NCBI GenBank assembly: GCA_904501835.1
Contig: CAJGBW010000024.1
Coordinates: forward strand, 1-23,723
Origin: an uncultured Bacteroidales bacterium
Lineage (GTDB): Bacteria > Bacteroidota > Bacteroidia > Bacteroidales > UBA932
Direction: 5' to 3'
Length of the DNA: 23,723 nt
Shown here in pieces: positions 16,039-23,085 of the stretch. Below the pieces are notes generated by a model, which searched no databases, had not been told where the DNA came from, and worked only from the letters and a program-made list of their open reading frames with translations. Within the stretch, counting starts at the first letter, position 1, and each line of letters opens with the position of its first letter. The position numbers were made by a program, and so were the translations under genes.

Positions 16039-16452
16039 ATGAGTTTCCTTCATCGAAATAAAAGGCTTTGGACCGTCTTGGTTCTGTTGTTTTTCGTGTT
16101 GTTCAGGGCTGGTGCTCAAGGCAATGCGGATGCCGTTTTTGTGCCCATTGCCAAATATCTGTATGAGGGAGACGCGGCGAAACTTTCCGCTTGGTTTTTT
16201 GACAATGTGGAACTGTCCATCGATTCCAACGAATATGTGATGAGTCGTAAACAGGCTTTTCAGATGATGACGTCTTTCTTTGAACAGTATGTCCCCGAGA
16301 GTTTTACCATAGACCATGGTGCTTCCCGTTCCATTGTGAAGTGTGCTGTGGGTAAAATGGTGGCCGGGGGTGAGTATTTTGATGTTTTCATCTTTGTCAG
16401 TAACCGCGGGGACGGGTACAAGATTCAAAAATTAATGTTTCAAAAGAATTAA
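16039..16452 (+). CDS. DUF4783 secreted protein
   Basis: The 137-residue protein starts with a signal peptide (basic start, hydrophobic core about 11-23, likely cleavage near AGAQ at 24-27). The mature part matches the Bacteroidota DUF4783 family: an alternation of helices and strands with a SFTIDHGASR-like segment and a closing YKIQKLMFQ strand, resembling a small NTF2-like fold. No catalytic motif is visible and I know of no assigned function. In Bacteroidota the family is often found near rlmH, as here, though in the divergent orientation. The ATG at 16039 is preferred because upstream in-frame starts lie within the promoter. The M16 peptidase gene begins 1 base after its stop. Confidence 0.82.
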   Translation: MSFLHRNKRLWTVLVLLFFVLFRAGAQGNADAVFVPIAKYLYEGDAAKLSAWFFDNVELSIDSNEYVMSRKQAFQMMTSFFEQYVPESFTIDHGASRSIVKCAVGKMVAGGEYFDVFIFVSNRGDGYKIQKLMFQKN

Positions 16453-16453
16453 G

Positions 16454-17713
16454 GTGTTGCTGGGGAAAACAAAGGAAGGTTTGCGTTATGTGGTCAGAAA
16501 AAGGGCATCTTCCTCGGTGGCATATTGTGCGTTGACCATAGGCGGCGGTACCCGTGCGGAAGAGGGTTTCTATCCGGAGGGTACGGCTCATTTTGTGGAA
16601 CATACGCTTTTCAAAGGCACTTCGTCCAAGCGTTCCAGCGCCATCAATGCTTATTTGGATCGTTTGGGAGGTGAACTGAATGCTTTTACGACCAAAGAGG
16701 AAATCGTCTTGCATTCGACTGTGCTGAAGAGAGATTTGCGTAAGGCGGCAGATCTGTTGATGGAGCTGGCTTTGGACCCTGTTTTCCCGCAACGGGAAAT
16801 CGATTGTGAACGGGGCGTGATTATGGATGAAATCCAATCTTACAAAGATGTGCCCTCGGATGATATTTACGATCGTTTCGAGTCCATGTTCTTTCAAGGG
16901 CACCCTCTCTCGCGTATGATTTTGGGGACCAGTCGTTCTTTGAAAAGTATTACCCGGGAAGATTTGCTTTCCTATAACCGCCGTTATTTCCGTTACGAAA
17001 ATATGGTGCTCTCTCTGGTGGCTGCCATGGAAGAAAAAGAGTTGGAGAAATGTGTGTGTCGTCTTTCTTCTCAATGGGCCGAGCGGGTTCCGTCGGCTAC
17101 TGAGCCTGTTCCAATTGAGGCTTCAAGCTCTTATGCCACTGAAAGCTATCAGCCTTGCGTACCGTTTGAAAAACATATTTCCAAGCGAAATCATCAAATA
17201 AATTGTGTCTATGGCGGTCCGGCTCCCACGCTTGCGGATAAAGAGAAGCGTATTGCTGCTATTCTGCTCTGTAATGTGTTGGGTGGTCCTTCCAGCAATT
17301 CCATCTTGAATGCCTGTCTCCGTGAAAAAAATGGTTGGGTGTATGGGGTGGAATGTAATTATACGCCCTATGCTGATGCCGGACTGATGAACATCAGTTT
17401 TGGCTGTGAAAAAGAAAACGCAGACAAGTGCCTTACTGTGATTCGCCGTGAGATGGCCAAACTTCGCGAAAAGGAGTGGACGCAAGCCCGACTTTCCCGT
17501 GCGTGTCGTCAGCTTTTGGGACAGATTGCCATTTCGGCTGATAGCGGAGAAGCCCAGGCGATTTCAGCCGGAAAAAGCATGCTTGTATTCAATACGGTCA
17601 AAAGTGATGAGGAAAATAAAAAGGCTCTGTTGGCTCTTACGCCTGCCTTTTTGAAAGAGGTGGCCGCCGAATTGTTTGATGAAAGTAAAATGTCTCTATT
17701 GATGTACGAATAG
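16454..17713 (+). CDS. M16-family zinc metallopeptidase
   Basis: The 419-residue protein has the inverted zinc motif HFVEH at 46-50 and the downstream glutamates E119 and E126, one of which is the third ligand, in the usual ERGVIMDEI context. A second inactive-type domain follows (about 220-400), as in two-domain members of the processing-peptidase/YmxG-like group. No signal peptide is seen, so it probably acts in the cytoplasm on peptides or small proteins. It starts at GTG 1 base after the DUF4783 stop; TTG and CTG follow immediately, so the precise start is uncertain by two codons. The O-methyltransferase gene follows after 2 bases. Confidence 0.92.
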   Translation: MLLGKTKEGLRYVVRKRASSSVAYCALTIGGGTRAEEGFYPEGTAHFVEHTLFKGTSSKRSSAINAYLDRLGGELNAFTTKEEIVLHSTVLKRDLRKAADLLMELALDPVFPQREIDCERGVIMDEIQSYKDVPSDDIYDRFESMFFQGHPLSRMILGTSRSLKSITREDLLSYNRRYFRYENMVLSLVAAMEEKELEKCVCRLSSQWAERVPSATEPVPIEASSSYATESYQPCVPFEKHISKRNHQINCVYGGPAPTLADKEKRIAAILLCNVLGGPSSNSILNACLREKNGWVYGVECNYTPYADAGLMNISFGCEKENADKCLTVIRREMAKLREKEWTQARLSRACRQLLGQIAISADSGEAQAISAGKSMLVFNTVKSDEENKKALLALTPAFLKEVAAELFDESKMSLLMYE

Positions 17714-17715
17714 CC

Positions 17716-18378
17716 ATGACAGAACAAGCCTATATAGAAAGTCATTCCTCTTGTCCTACCGAGGTGCTCGAGTGGGTGAAGGTGCAGACACATCTTCGGA
17801 CCAACCATGCCCGCATGCTCTCCGGAGAGCCGCAGGGGCAGCTTTTGAAAATGCTGGTTACGCTTACAGGGGCTCGCTCCGTGTTGGAACTGGGGGCTTT
17901 TACGGGCTATTCCACCCTTTGTCTGGCCGAGGGTATGAAGCCGCTTTCCGACGATGCTCAATATGCCGATTTGTGTTTGGATACTTTGGAGCTGAATGAT
18001 GAAATGGAGGACTTTCTGCATGAGGTTTTTTCACGAGCCCATTCCGAGCGTTTTATTCATCTTCATATTGGGGATGCCAAAGAGAGTTTGCAGAAGTTTG
18101 CTCAGGAAAAGCGTCAATATGACCTGATTTTTATTGATGCCAACAAAAGAGAGTATCCGCTGTATTACGAGGCTTGTCTGCCGCTTCTTCGTGTGGGTGG
18201 TTTGATGGTGGCCGATAATGTCCTCTGGGACGGGAAGGCTTACAACGAGCCCTTGTCGCAGGATAAACAAAGTGTGGGCATACGGACTTTCAACGAGTGT
18301 GTGATAGCGGATCCGCGTGTGGAGAATGTCATTTTGCCTTTACGGGATGGTTTGAATTTAATTAGAAAAAAATATTGA
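17716..18378 (+). CDS. Class I SAM-dependent O-methyltransferase (caffeoyl-CoA OMT-like)
   Basis: The 220-residue protein matches the methyltransferase-3 family. The SAM-binding loop is VLELGAFTGYSTLCLAEGM (about 56-74), the acidic strand end is LDTLELNDEMEDF, and the metal/substrate region is IFIDANKREYPLYYE followed by ADNVLWDGKAYN. Family members methylate hydroxyls of catechol-like or other small molecules using a divalent metal, but bacterial substrates are mostly unknown and none is indicated here. It lies in the middle of a tight operon with an M16 peptidase and a secreted protein. Confidence 0.9.
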   Translation: MTEQAYIESHSSCPTEVLEWVKVQTHLRTNHARMLSGEPQGQLLKMLVTLTGARSVLELGAFTGYSTLCLAEGMKPLSDDAQYADLCLDTLELNDEMEDFLHEVFSRAHSERFIHLHIGDAKESLQKFAQEKRQYDLIFIDANKREYPLYYEACLPLLRVGGLMVADNVLWDGKAYNEPLSQDKQSVGIRTFNECVIADPRVENVILPLRDGLNLIRKKY

Positions 18379-18379
18379 T

Positions 18380-19216
18380 ATGAAGAGGATTGTTTGCTTG
18401 ATGGTGTTGTTTTTTACCTTGCCCTTTGTTTCTGGAGCGCAAGCCAAAATCTATACCAAGAAGATGAAGGTGGCCGATTTTACGGAAAAGACGCTGAAAG
18501 TGGTGATGTTGGGGAACGAAATCGAGAATACCGCTTTCCGTACCGAAGTGGTCAATCATTGGAAATTGTCTCCCTATGAGTTTTGCTCTATCCAGGATTT
18601 CAAACGTCTGAAGGAGGATGATCGTTACTATTTCATGTTTATAGCGGGAAAAGAGGACGGTCTGGATTATCTTGAGGTGGTAAAAGGTACCCGAGGAGTC
18701 GGCGAGCGTATCGAGAAAATGTTGGCGGTGGTAAATCTGCCCATTCGTGCGACCGGAGACCGAGGCTTGCGTTATCTTTCTTATATGGGTGCTTATTTGG
18801 ATTTCTTTCAGGAATTCATTGCCGATGCCATGACCAACGATATTATCGGCTATAGCGGACTTTATCGTAAAGCGCTCAATGCCAAATTGATTCAGGATTC
18901 CGCCATTCGCATCGCCGATTGTGATGTTGCACAGCCGCTCGATGGAACATTTAAGGTGATGATGGAGGAAAACAATATCTATGTGCTTCCAGAGCAGGAA
19001 GTGACGGACCTGATGCTTGCTTCGGCCGGCAAGACCGTGGTGAGCTATTGCTTGAGACCTTTGGCGGAGGTAAAGCACAAGTATTGTTATACTTTGCTCA
19101 TTGGAGCCGAAGATCATAAATTGTATTATTGCAATAAAAAATACTATGTGTTTGATCAGGATGCAGGATTTAATCAGTCTTCTTTAAGCAAACTTCTTAA
19201 AAAAATATCCCGATAG
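18380..19216 (+). CDS. Secreted protein of unknown function
   Basis: I do not recognise a family with certainty. The 278-residue product has a clear signal peptide (hydrophobic core about 4-18, likely cleavage after AQA at 20-22). The rest is mixed alpha/beta without obvious enzyme motifs. Two features stand out: a conserved-looking segment KYCYTLLIGAEDHKLYYCNKKYYV near the end (split here as KYCYTLL and LYYCNKKYYV), and the central pair YLSYMGAYLDFFQEF. It starts 1 base after the methyltransferase stop and ends just before the pta promoter, so it closes the DUF4783 operon. An envelope role is a guess from the signal peptide only. Confidence 0.8.
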   Translation: MKRIVCLMVLFFTLPFVSGAQAKIYTKKMKVADFTEKTLKVVMLGNEIENTAFRTEVVNHWKLSPYEFCSIQDFKRLKEDDRYYFMFIAGKEDGLDYLEVVKGTRGVGERIEKMLAVVNLPIRATGDRGLRYLSYMGAYLDFFQEFIADAMTNDIIGYSGLYRKALNAKLIQDSAIRIADCDVAQPLDGTFKVMMEENNIYVLPEQEVTDLMLASAGKTVVSYCLRPLAEVKHKYCYTLLIGAEDHKLYYCNKKYYVFDQDAGFNQSSLSKLLKKISR

Positions 19217-19218
19217 AT

Positions 19219-19250
19219 TTTGATTCCTGTCTGATTTTAGCCTATCTTTG
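19219..19250 (+). promoter_or_regulatory. pta promoter (-33 and -7)
   Basis: TTTG at 19219-19222 and TATCTTTG at 19243-19250 are full matches to both Bacteroidota elements with a 20-base spacer. The -33 starts 2 bases after the preceding stop codon, and the leader to the ATG at 19270 is about 16 bases. Confidence 0.75.
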
Positions 19251-19269
19251 TTGCTCAATTTGATGAATC

Positions 19270-20280
19270 ATGAGTGTTTTAGACCAATTGGTGGCGCGCG
19301 CCCAATCTTGTAAACAGCGCATCGTTCTTCCCGAAGCTCTCGAAGAAAGAACTTTGATAGCCGCAGATAAAGCCCTTGCGGACGGCTTGGCAGAAATTAT
19401 TTTAATCGGTCCTCGTTCCGAGATTTTTGAAAAAGCCGCTCAGTTCGGCTTGAAAAACATTGACAAGGCCATTATTATCGACCCTGCCAACAGCGAAAAG
19501 TCGGAAGAGTATGCGAATTTGCTTTATGAGTTGCGTAAAAATAAGGGTATGACCCTTGAACAGGCCCGCCAAGTGGTGCTGAATCCCTTGTATTTCGGTT
19601 GTCTGATGATTAAAAGCGGTCATGCCGATGGACAAATCAGTGGTGCCGCCTCTACGACTGCGGATACCCTCCGTCCGGCTTTGCAGATTATCAAATGTTC
19701 TCCCGGTATTACCTGTGTGAGTGGAGCCATGCTCTTTGTTACCCAGACTCCCGAATATGGCGATAATGGCGTACTGGTAGTGGGTGATGTGGCGGTGACG
19801 CCTATGCCCAACGCTTCAGAATTGGCGCAAATTGCAGTATGTACCGCCAAAACAGCCAAGAGTATCGCTGGTTTTGCGGAGCCGAAAGTAGCCATGCTTT
19901 CTTTTTCCACCAAAGGTTCTGCCCGTCATGAGGTAATTGATAAGGTGATTGAAGCGACACGTCTGGCTAAAGAAATGGCGCCCGAACTGAAAGTCGATGG
20001 CGAACTTCAGGCGGATGCGGCTTTGGTGCCTTCGGTAGCCAAGGGTAAAGCGCCGGGCTCCGAGGTGGCCGGTAATGCCAATGTCTTGATTTTCCCTAAT
20101 ATCGAGGTGGGAAATATTGCTTATAAATTGATGCAGCGTTTGGGCCGTGCCGAGGCGATTGGTCCTATCTTGCAGGGTATTGCCCGTCCCGTAAATGATT
20201 TGAGCCGTGGTTGTAGTGTGGCAGATGTCTATAATATGATTGCCATCACGGCTTGTCAGGCAATGGATAGCAAGCTATAA
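19270..20280 (+). CDS. pta: Phosphate acetyltransferase
   Basis: The 336-residue protein is a single-domain Pta, lacking the N-terminal regulatory region of the E. coli enzyme. Characteristic stretches are RIVLPEALEERTL near the N terminus, GHADGQISGAASTTADTLRP in the middle, VGDVAVTPMPNASELAQIA, and AKGKAPGSEVAGNANVLIFP near the end. It converts acetyl-CoA and phosphate to acetyl phosphate and CoA. ackA, its usual partner, is not in the window. It has its own promoter and ends by overlapping the convergent MauE/DoxX gene by 6 bases. A second ATG at 19263 is out of frame. Confidence 0.96.
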   Translation: MSVLDQLVARAQSCKQRIVLPEALEERTLIAADKALADGLAEIILIGPRSEIFEKAAQFGLKNIDKAIIIDPANSEKSEEYANLLYELRKNKGMTLEQARQVVLNPLYFGCLMIKSGHADGQISGAASTTADTLRPALQIIKCSPGITCVSGAMLFVTQTPEYGDNGVLVVGDVAVTPMPNASELAQIAVCTAKTAKSIAGFAEPKVAMLSFSTKGSARHEVIDKVIEATRLAKEMAPELKVDGELQADAALVPSVAKGKAPGSEVAGNANVLIFPNIEVGNIAYKLMQRLGRAEAIGPILQGIARPVNDLSRGCSVADVYNMIAITACQAMDSKL

Positions 20281-21444
20281 GAGCAGCAATACGGCAAAAA
20301 GGTACAGCATGAAAGCCTGATAGGATCTGTTGTCGGAAGACTCCATTTCCGTAATGGTTTCAATGCTGTCTTTTTGTGCAATTTCCTCTAATTCTTCTTC
20401 ATCGGGGCGTCCGGCGTAGCTCCATTTTCCGATAATTTCACCATCTTGCAGGTAGGTGACGCCGCCGTTGCTGCGATTCAGGGTAGAGAGGGTCTTTTTG
20501 TCTGACAGATAGCAGGGGTAATCATTATAATAGGGTTGATCTGAAACAATCAGGCATATATAACCGGCGCCTTCTGCACTTTCGGCCCATTGGCAGATAT
20601 TTTTCCATTTTCTCTCACTCGGCTTTTTGTATAGACTGATGAGCATGACGGGGCCGTCAGCTGCCAGATAATCCATTTCTGTCCCGTCTTCCGCTTTGAT
20701 AGGAAGGGGCGGCATCGGGTATTTGTCAATGATAAATCGGTTTTCGATGCCGACAAAGTCCCAATCTTTTTTACCGAAAGGCTGCTCTGTCGTATCTCGG
20801 ATGAGTGTTCCTACCGAATCTTCTTTTTCGTAGATGAAGAGAGTCTGCCATTGTTTTTTGCTGACCAAAGAATAAGGGTCAGACGCTACGATGCGTTGTC
20901 CGGGAGAAAAATCCGTGTAATCTTTCAAGGGAATACTGATATAGGAGAAAATGGCGAAAGTGCATACAGACAACAGACTGAGGCCGGCTGATACATATTT
21001 TCGTTTCTGTGGTTCACCCCACTCCTTGACGCCCAACCAAGCTCCTGCTGCCAGCAACAGAAGCAGGAGGTTTTTAAGCAGGCTCTGAAAGTGGCTCAGG
21101 TGAATGGATTCTCCAAAACAACCACAATCCATTTCGGGATTGGCTATCATTAAAATGGTGGTTATCAGGGTGAAGAAAACAAGAACTCCACTGCTGGCCC
21201 AGGCTGTGATTTTGCGGAATATGCCACACATCAACGCAATGCCGAGTGTTGTTTCTGTCAGTGCAATCAGGCTTCCCATCACTTTGGCGATGGGGCTGAG
21301 GAAGGACAGATGGAAAAATTTGAAATACTCGGTGACGATGTAGGACGTGCCCACCGGATCCATCAGTTTGGCACAACCCGAGAAGATGAATACAATTCCT
21401 ATAATCCAGGCGCAGAGGCGGCGGATATCAATGTTTTTTCTCAT
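20275..21444 (-). CDS. MauE/DoxX-like membrane protein with C-terminal thioredoxin-like region
   Basis: The 389-residue protein starts with a four-helix MauE/DoxX-type membrane domain (about 10-135) that contains DCGCFGESIHLSHF, a motif typical of this group. A fifth helix (about 150-172) is followed by a soluble region of about 190 residues. Part of that region (GPVMLISLYKKPSERKWKNI, then GYICLIVSDQ and GGVTYLQDGEIIGKWS) reads like a thioredoxin-type fold without a CxxC pair. The protein ends in a hydrophobic helix. The family is common in Bacteroidota and its function is unknown; a redox role is only an inference from the MauE link. Its ATG overlaps the tmk stop by an ATGA and its end overlaps pta. 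Confidence 0.8.
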   Translation of the reverse strand: MRKNIDIRRLCAWIIGIVFIFSGCAKLMDPVGTSYIVTEYFKFFHLSFLSPIAKVMGSLIALTETTLGIALMCGIFRKITAWASSGVLVFFTLITTILMIANPEMDCGCFGESIHLSHFQSLLKNLLLLLLAAGAWLGVKEWGEPQKRKYVSAGLSLLSVCTFAIFSYISIPLKDYTDFSPGQRIVASDPYSLVSKKQWQTLFIYEKEDSVGTLIRDTTEQPFGKKDWDFVGIENRFIIDKYPMPPLPIKAEDGTEMDYLAADGPVMLISLYKKPSERKWKNICQWAESAEGAGYICLIVSDQPYYNDYPCYLSDKKTLSTLNRSNGGVTYLQDGEIIGKWSYAGRPDEEELEEIAQKDSIETITEMESSDNRSYQAFMLYLFAVLLLL

Positions 21445-22130
21445 GCTAATACTTCGAGGGCGGATTGAACAACAGCACGAATCATACAGGCGATTTCGTC
21501 GGCCCCTTTCATTTTTCCGTTTTCATCGCTGCAATCGATGCGGATAAATTCAGGATCTTTTTCGCATTGGGCTCGATAGATATCTCTTACTTTTTCCTGA
21601 AAACGGATATCTTCTTCGTGAATGTCGCGGCCTCCTTGCAGATACGCGCGGTCGCTGCCCTGACGGTTGCTGGAAAGTTGCTCTTCTACAAAGGAAAGAG
21701 GAACGTCCAAGAAGAGGTTCAGGTCAGGTTTGGGAATGTCGAATTCTTTGTATTCGGTGTTAAAAATCCAGTCGCGCAGTTCTTCGGCCTCTTGCGCATC
21801 ATCTACTTTGGCACATTGGTAGGCAATATTGGAGTAAACGTAGCGGTCTAAAAGCACGTTTTTTCCTTCTGCGAGGCTTTTTCGTATCTCTTGGGCGGCT
21901 GCTTTCCTGTCTTCAGCAAAAAGGAGGGCGACCAATTGCGGGTGAACCGTGCCGTTGTCTCCAAATTCACCTTTGAGGAAACGCGTGATAAGCCCACCAT
22001 AAACGGGGGAATCATAGCGGGGAAAGTGAATATAATTCAGGCCTTGGGGGAGGCTTTCCAAATAACTTTTTATTCTTTTTACCTGTGTGGACTTTCCGGC
22101 GCCGTCGAGTCCTTCCAATACGATGAGCAT
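21441..22130 (-). CDS. tmk: Thymidylate kinase
   Basis: The 229-residue enzyme phosphorylates dTMP to dTDP. The P-loop GLDGAGKST lies at 7-15 with K13, the dTMP-binding DRYVYSNIAYQ near 97-107, and the LNLFLDVP strand near 137-144. The lid region SNRQGSDRAYLQGG is longer than in E. coli and contains arginines. The protein is slightly longer than usual (about 205-215). It is the first gene of a two-gene leftward operon and is coupled to the MauE/DoxX gene by a 4-base overlap. It diverges from folP across a 92-base gap. Confidence 0.95.
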   Translation of the reverse strand: MLIVLEGLDGAGKSTQVKRIKSYLESLPQGLNYIHFPRYDSPVYGGLITRFLKGEFGDNGTVHPQLVALLFAEDRKAAAQEIRKSLAEGKNVLLDRYVYSNIAYQCAKVDDAQEAEELRDWIFNTEYKEFDIPKPDLNLFLDVPLSFVEEQLSSNRQGSDRAYLQGGRDIHEEDIRFQEKVRDIYRAQCEKDPEFIRIDCSDENGKMKGADEIACMIRAVVQSALEVLA

Positions 22131-22169
22131 CTTTCTATAAATTTAGAGCCGTCATGCGGTTGTTAATCG

Positions 22170-22200
22170 TTGCAAAAGTAAGTAAAAATCCTTTATTTTG
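22170..22200 (+). promoter_or_regulatory. folP promoter (-33 and -7), rightward
   Basis: TTG at 22170-22172 and TTATTTTG at 22193-22200 (one mismatch to TAnnTTTG) are separated by 20 bases. The leader to the ATG at 22223 is about 18 bases. GCAAAA (22172-22177) and TTTTGC (22196-22201) form a dyad with the tmk -7 box, at the same spacing as in the rlmH/DUF4783 region. Confidence 0.55.
22173..22180 (-). promoter_or_regulatory. -7 box for tmk, leftward
   Basis: On the minus strand this reads TACTTTTG, a match to TAnnTTTG, 42 bases upstream of the tmk ATG. The base positions expected for a -33 read GCG; a TTTG at 22207-22204 is 23 bases away, longer than the 20 seen elsewhere. The box directly abuts the folP -33 on the other strand. 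Confidence 0.55.
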
Positions 22201-22222
22201 CGCCAAAATTCCAGCGCTCGAA

Positions 22223-23008
22223 ATGAAAAAGATTATGGCCATCGTCAATCTGACTCCGGATTCTTTTTATCCGGGGAGTCGGGTGTATGCCGAAGATGGC
22301 ACTTTTGATGCTTCCGCTTTTCTTTTTCAAGTGCGTTCTGCGTTGAAAAATGGAGCGCATATCATTGATTTGGGAGCGTGCTCGACGCGGCCGGGCCATC
22401 AGCTTTTGTCGCCCGATATTGAAATAGAACGCCTTCGGCCGGCCTTGGAGCTGTGGCGGGAGCATTTTTCCGATGTTGCGCTTTCCATTGATACCTATTA
22501 TTCAAAGGTCGTGGAATTTGCCACCGCTTATTCCTCTCGCTTGATGATCAACGATGTGAGTGCCGGCGATTTTGATGCGGATATGCTTCCTCTCGCGGCT
22601 CATCTGTCTTGTCCCTATGTGGCGATGCACCATGCCTCTTTACATGAAGCGGAGGATGGGGTGGAAGCGGTGATACGCTGGTATTACGATTTTGCTGAAA
22701 AAGCGGAAAATATGGGCGTGAGAGAGTGGATTTTTGATCCGGGATTCGGCTTTGGAAAAAGTTTGGAACAGAATTGGGCCTTGCTTCGTCATCTGGATAA
22801 ATTGCCGCATGAGAGGCCGATTCTGGTGGGTGTTTCCCGAAAAAGTATGCTTTATCGTCTGTTGCCCCAGGCTTTGGATTCGTCCTGTTCATCTGCCCAG
22901 TTATCCTCGTTGGAGGATACGCAACTTTTGACCTCTTTTGCTCATCGTCTGGCACTTAGCGGAGGCGCCTCCATTTTCAGGGTGCATTCCACAGAGAAAG
23001 TTTTTTGA
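22223..23008 (+). CDS. folP: Dihydropteroate synthase
   Basis: The 261-residue protein joins p-aminobenzoate to the pterin diphosphate in folate synthesis. It shows IMAIVNLTPDSF at the N terminus, GACSTRPG (usually GGxSTRPG), SIDTYYSKV, NDVSAGDFD, FDPGFGFGKSLEQNW, GVSRKSML and a closing RVHSTEK. I start it at the ATG at 22223 because the upstream in-frame ATG at 22154 lies before the promoter and adds residues outside the family. The second glycine of GGxSTRPG is Ala here. The gapA -33 element overlaps its stop codon. Confidence 0.94.
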   Translation: MKKIMAIVNLTPDSFYPGSRVYAEDGTFDASAFLFQVRSALKNGAHIIDLGACSTRPGHQLLSPDIEIERLRPALELWREHFSDVALSIDTYYSKVVEFATAYSSRLMINDVSAGDFDADMLPLAAHLSCPYVAMHHASLHEAEDGVEAVIRWYYDFAEKAENMGVREWIFDPGFGFGKSLEQNWALLRHLDKLPHERPILVGVSRKSMLYRLLPQALDSSCSSAQLSSLEDTQLLTSFAHRLALSGGASIFRVHSTEKVF

Positions 23009-23035
23009 TGTTTTAGAATTTTTTTTGTATTTTTG
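23004..23035 (+). promoter_or_regulatory. gapA promoter (-33 and -7)
   Basis: TTTG at 23004-23007 overlaps the folP stop, and TATTTTTG at 23028-23035 is the -7, with a 20-base spacer. A leader of about 46 bases follows, A+T-rich near the start codon with no Shine-Dalgarno. TTTTTGCG occurs twice, at 23030-23037 and 23041-23048, 11 bases apart. Confidence 0.75.
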
Positions 23036-23085
23036 CGCCGTTTTTGCGACAGAAAATTAGTTTTACTTAATAAATTTTTAACAAA

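Noticed and set aside
18362..19117. Antisense reading frame of 251 codons opposite the secreted unknown gene
   Set aside because: The plus-strand gene has a signal peptide and tight operon spacing; the minus frame is His/Gln-rich low-complexity-like protein with no family resemblance.
22154..22222. ATG at 22154 as the folP start
   Set aside because: It precedes the promoter elements and adds 23 residues before the conserved start of dihydropteroate synthase.
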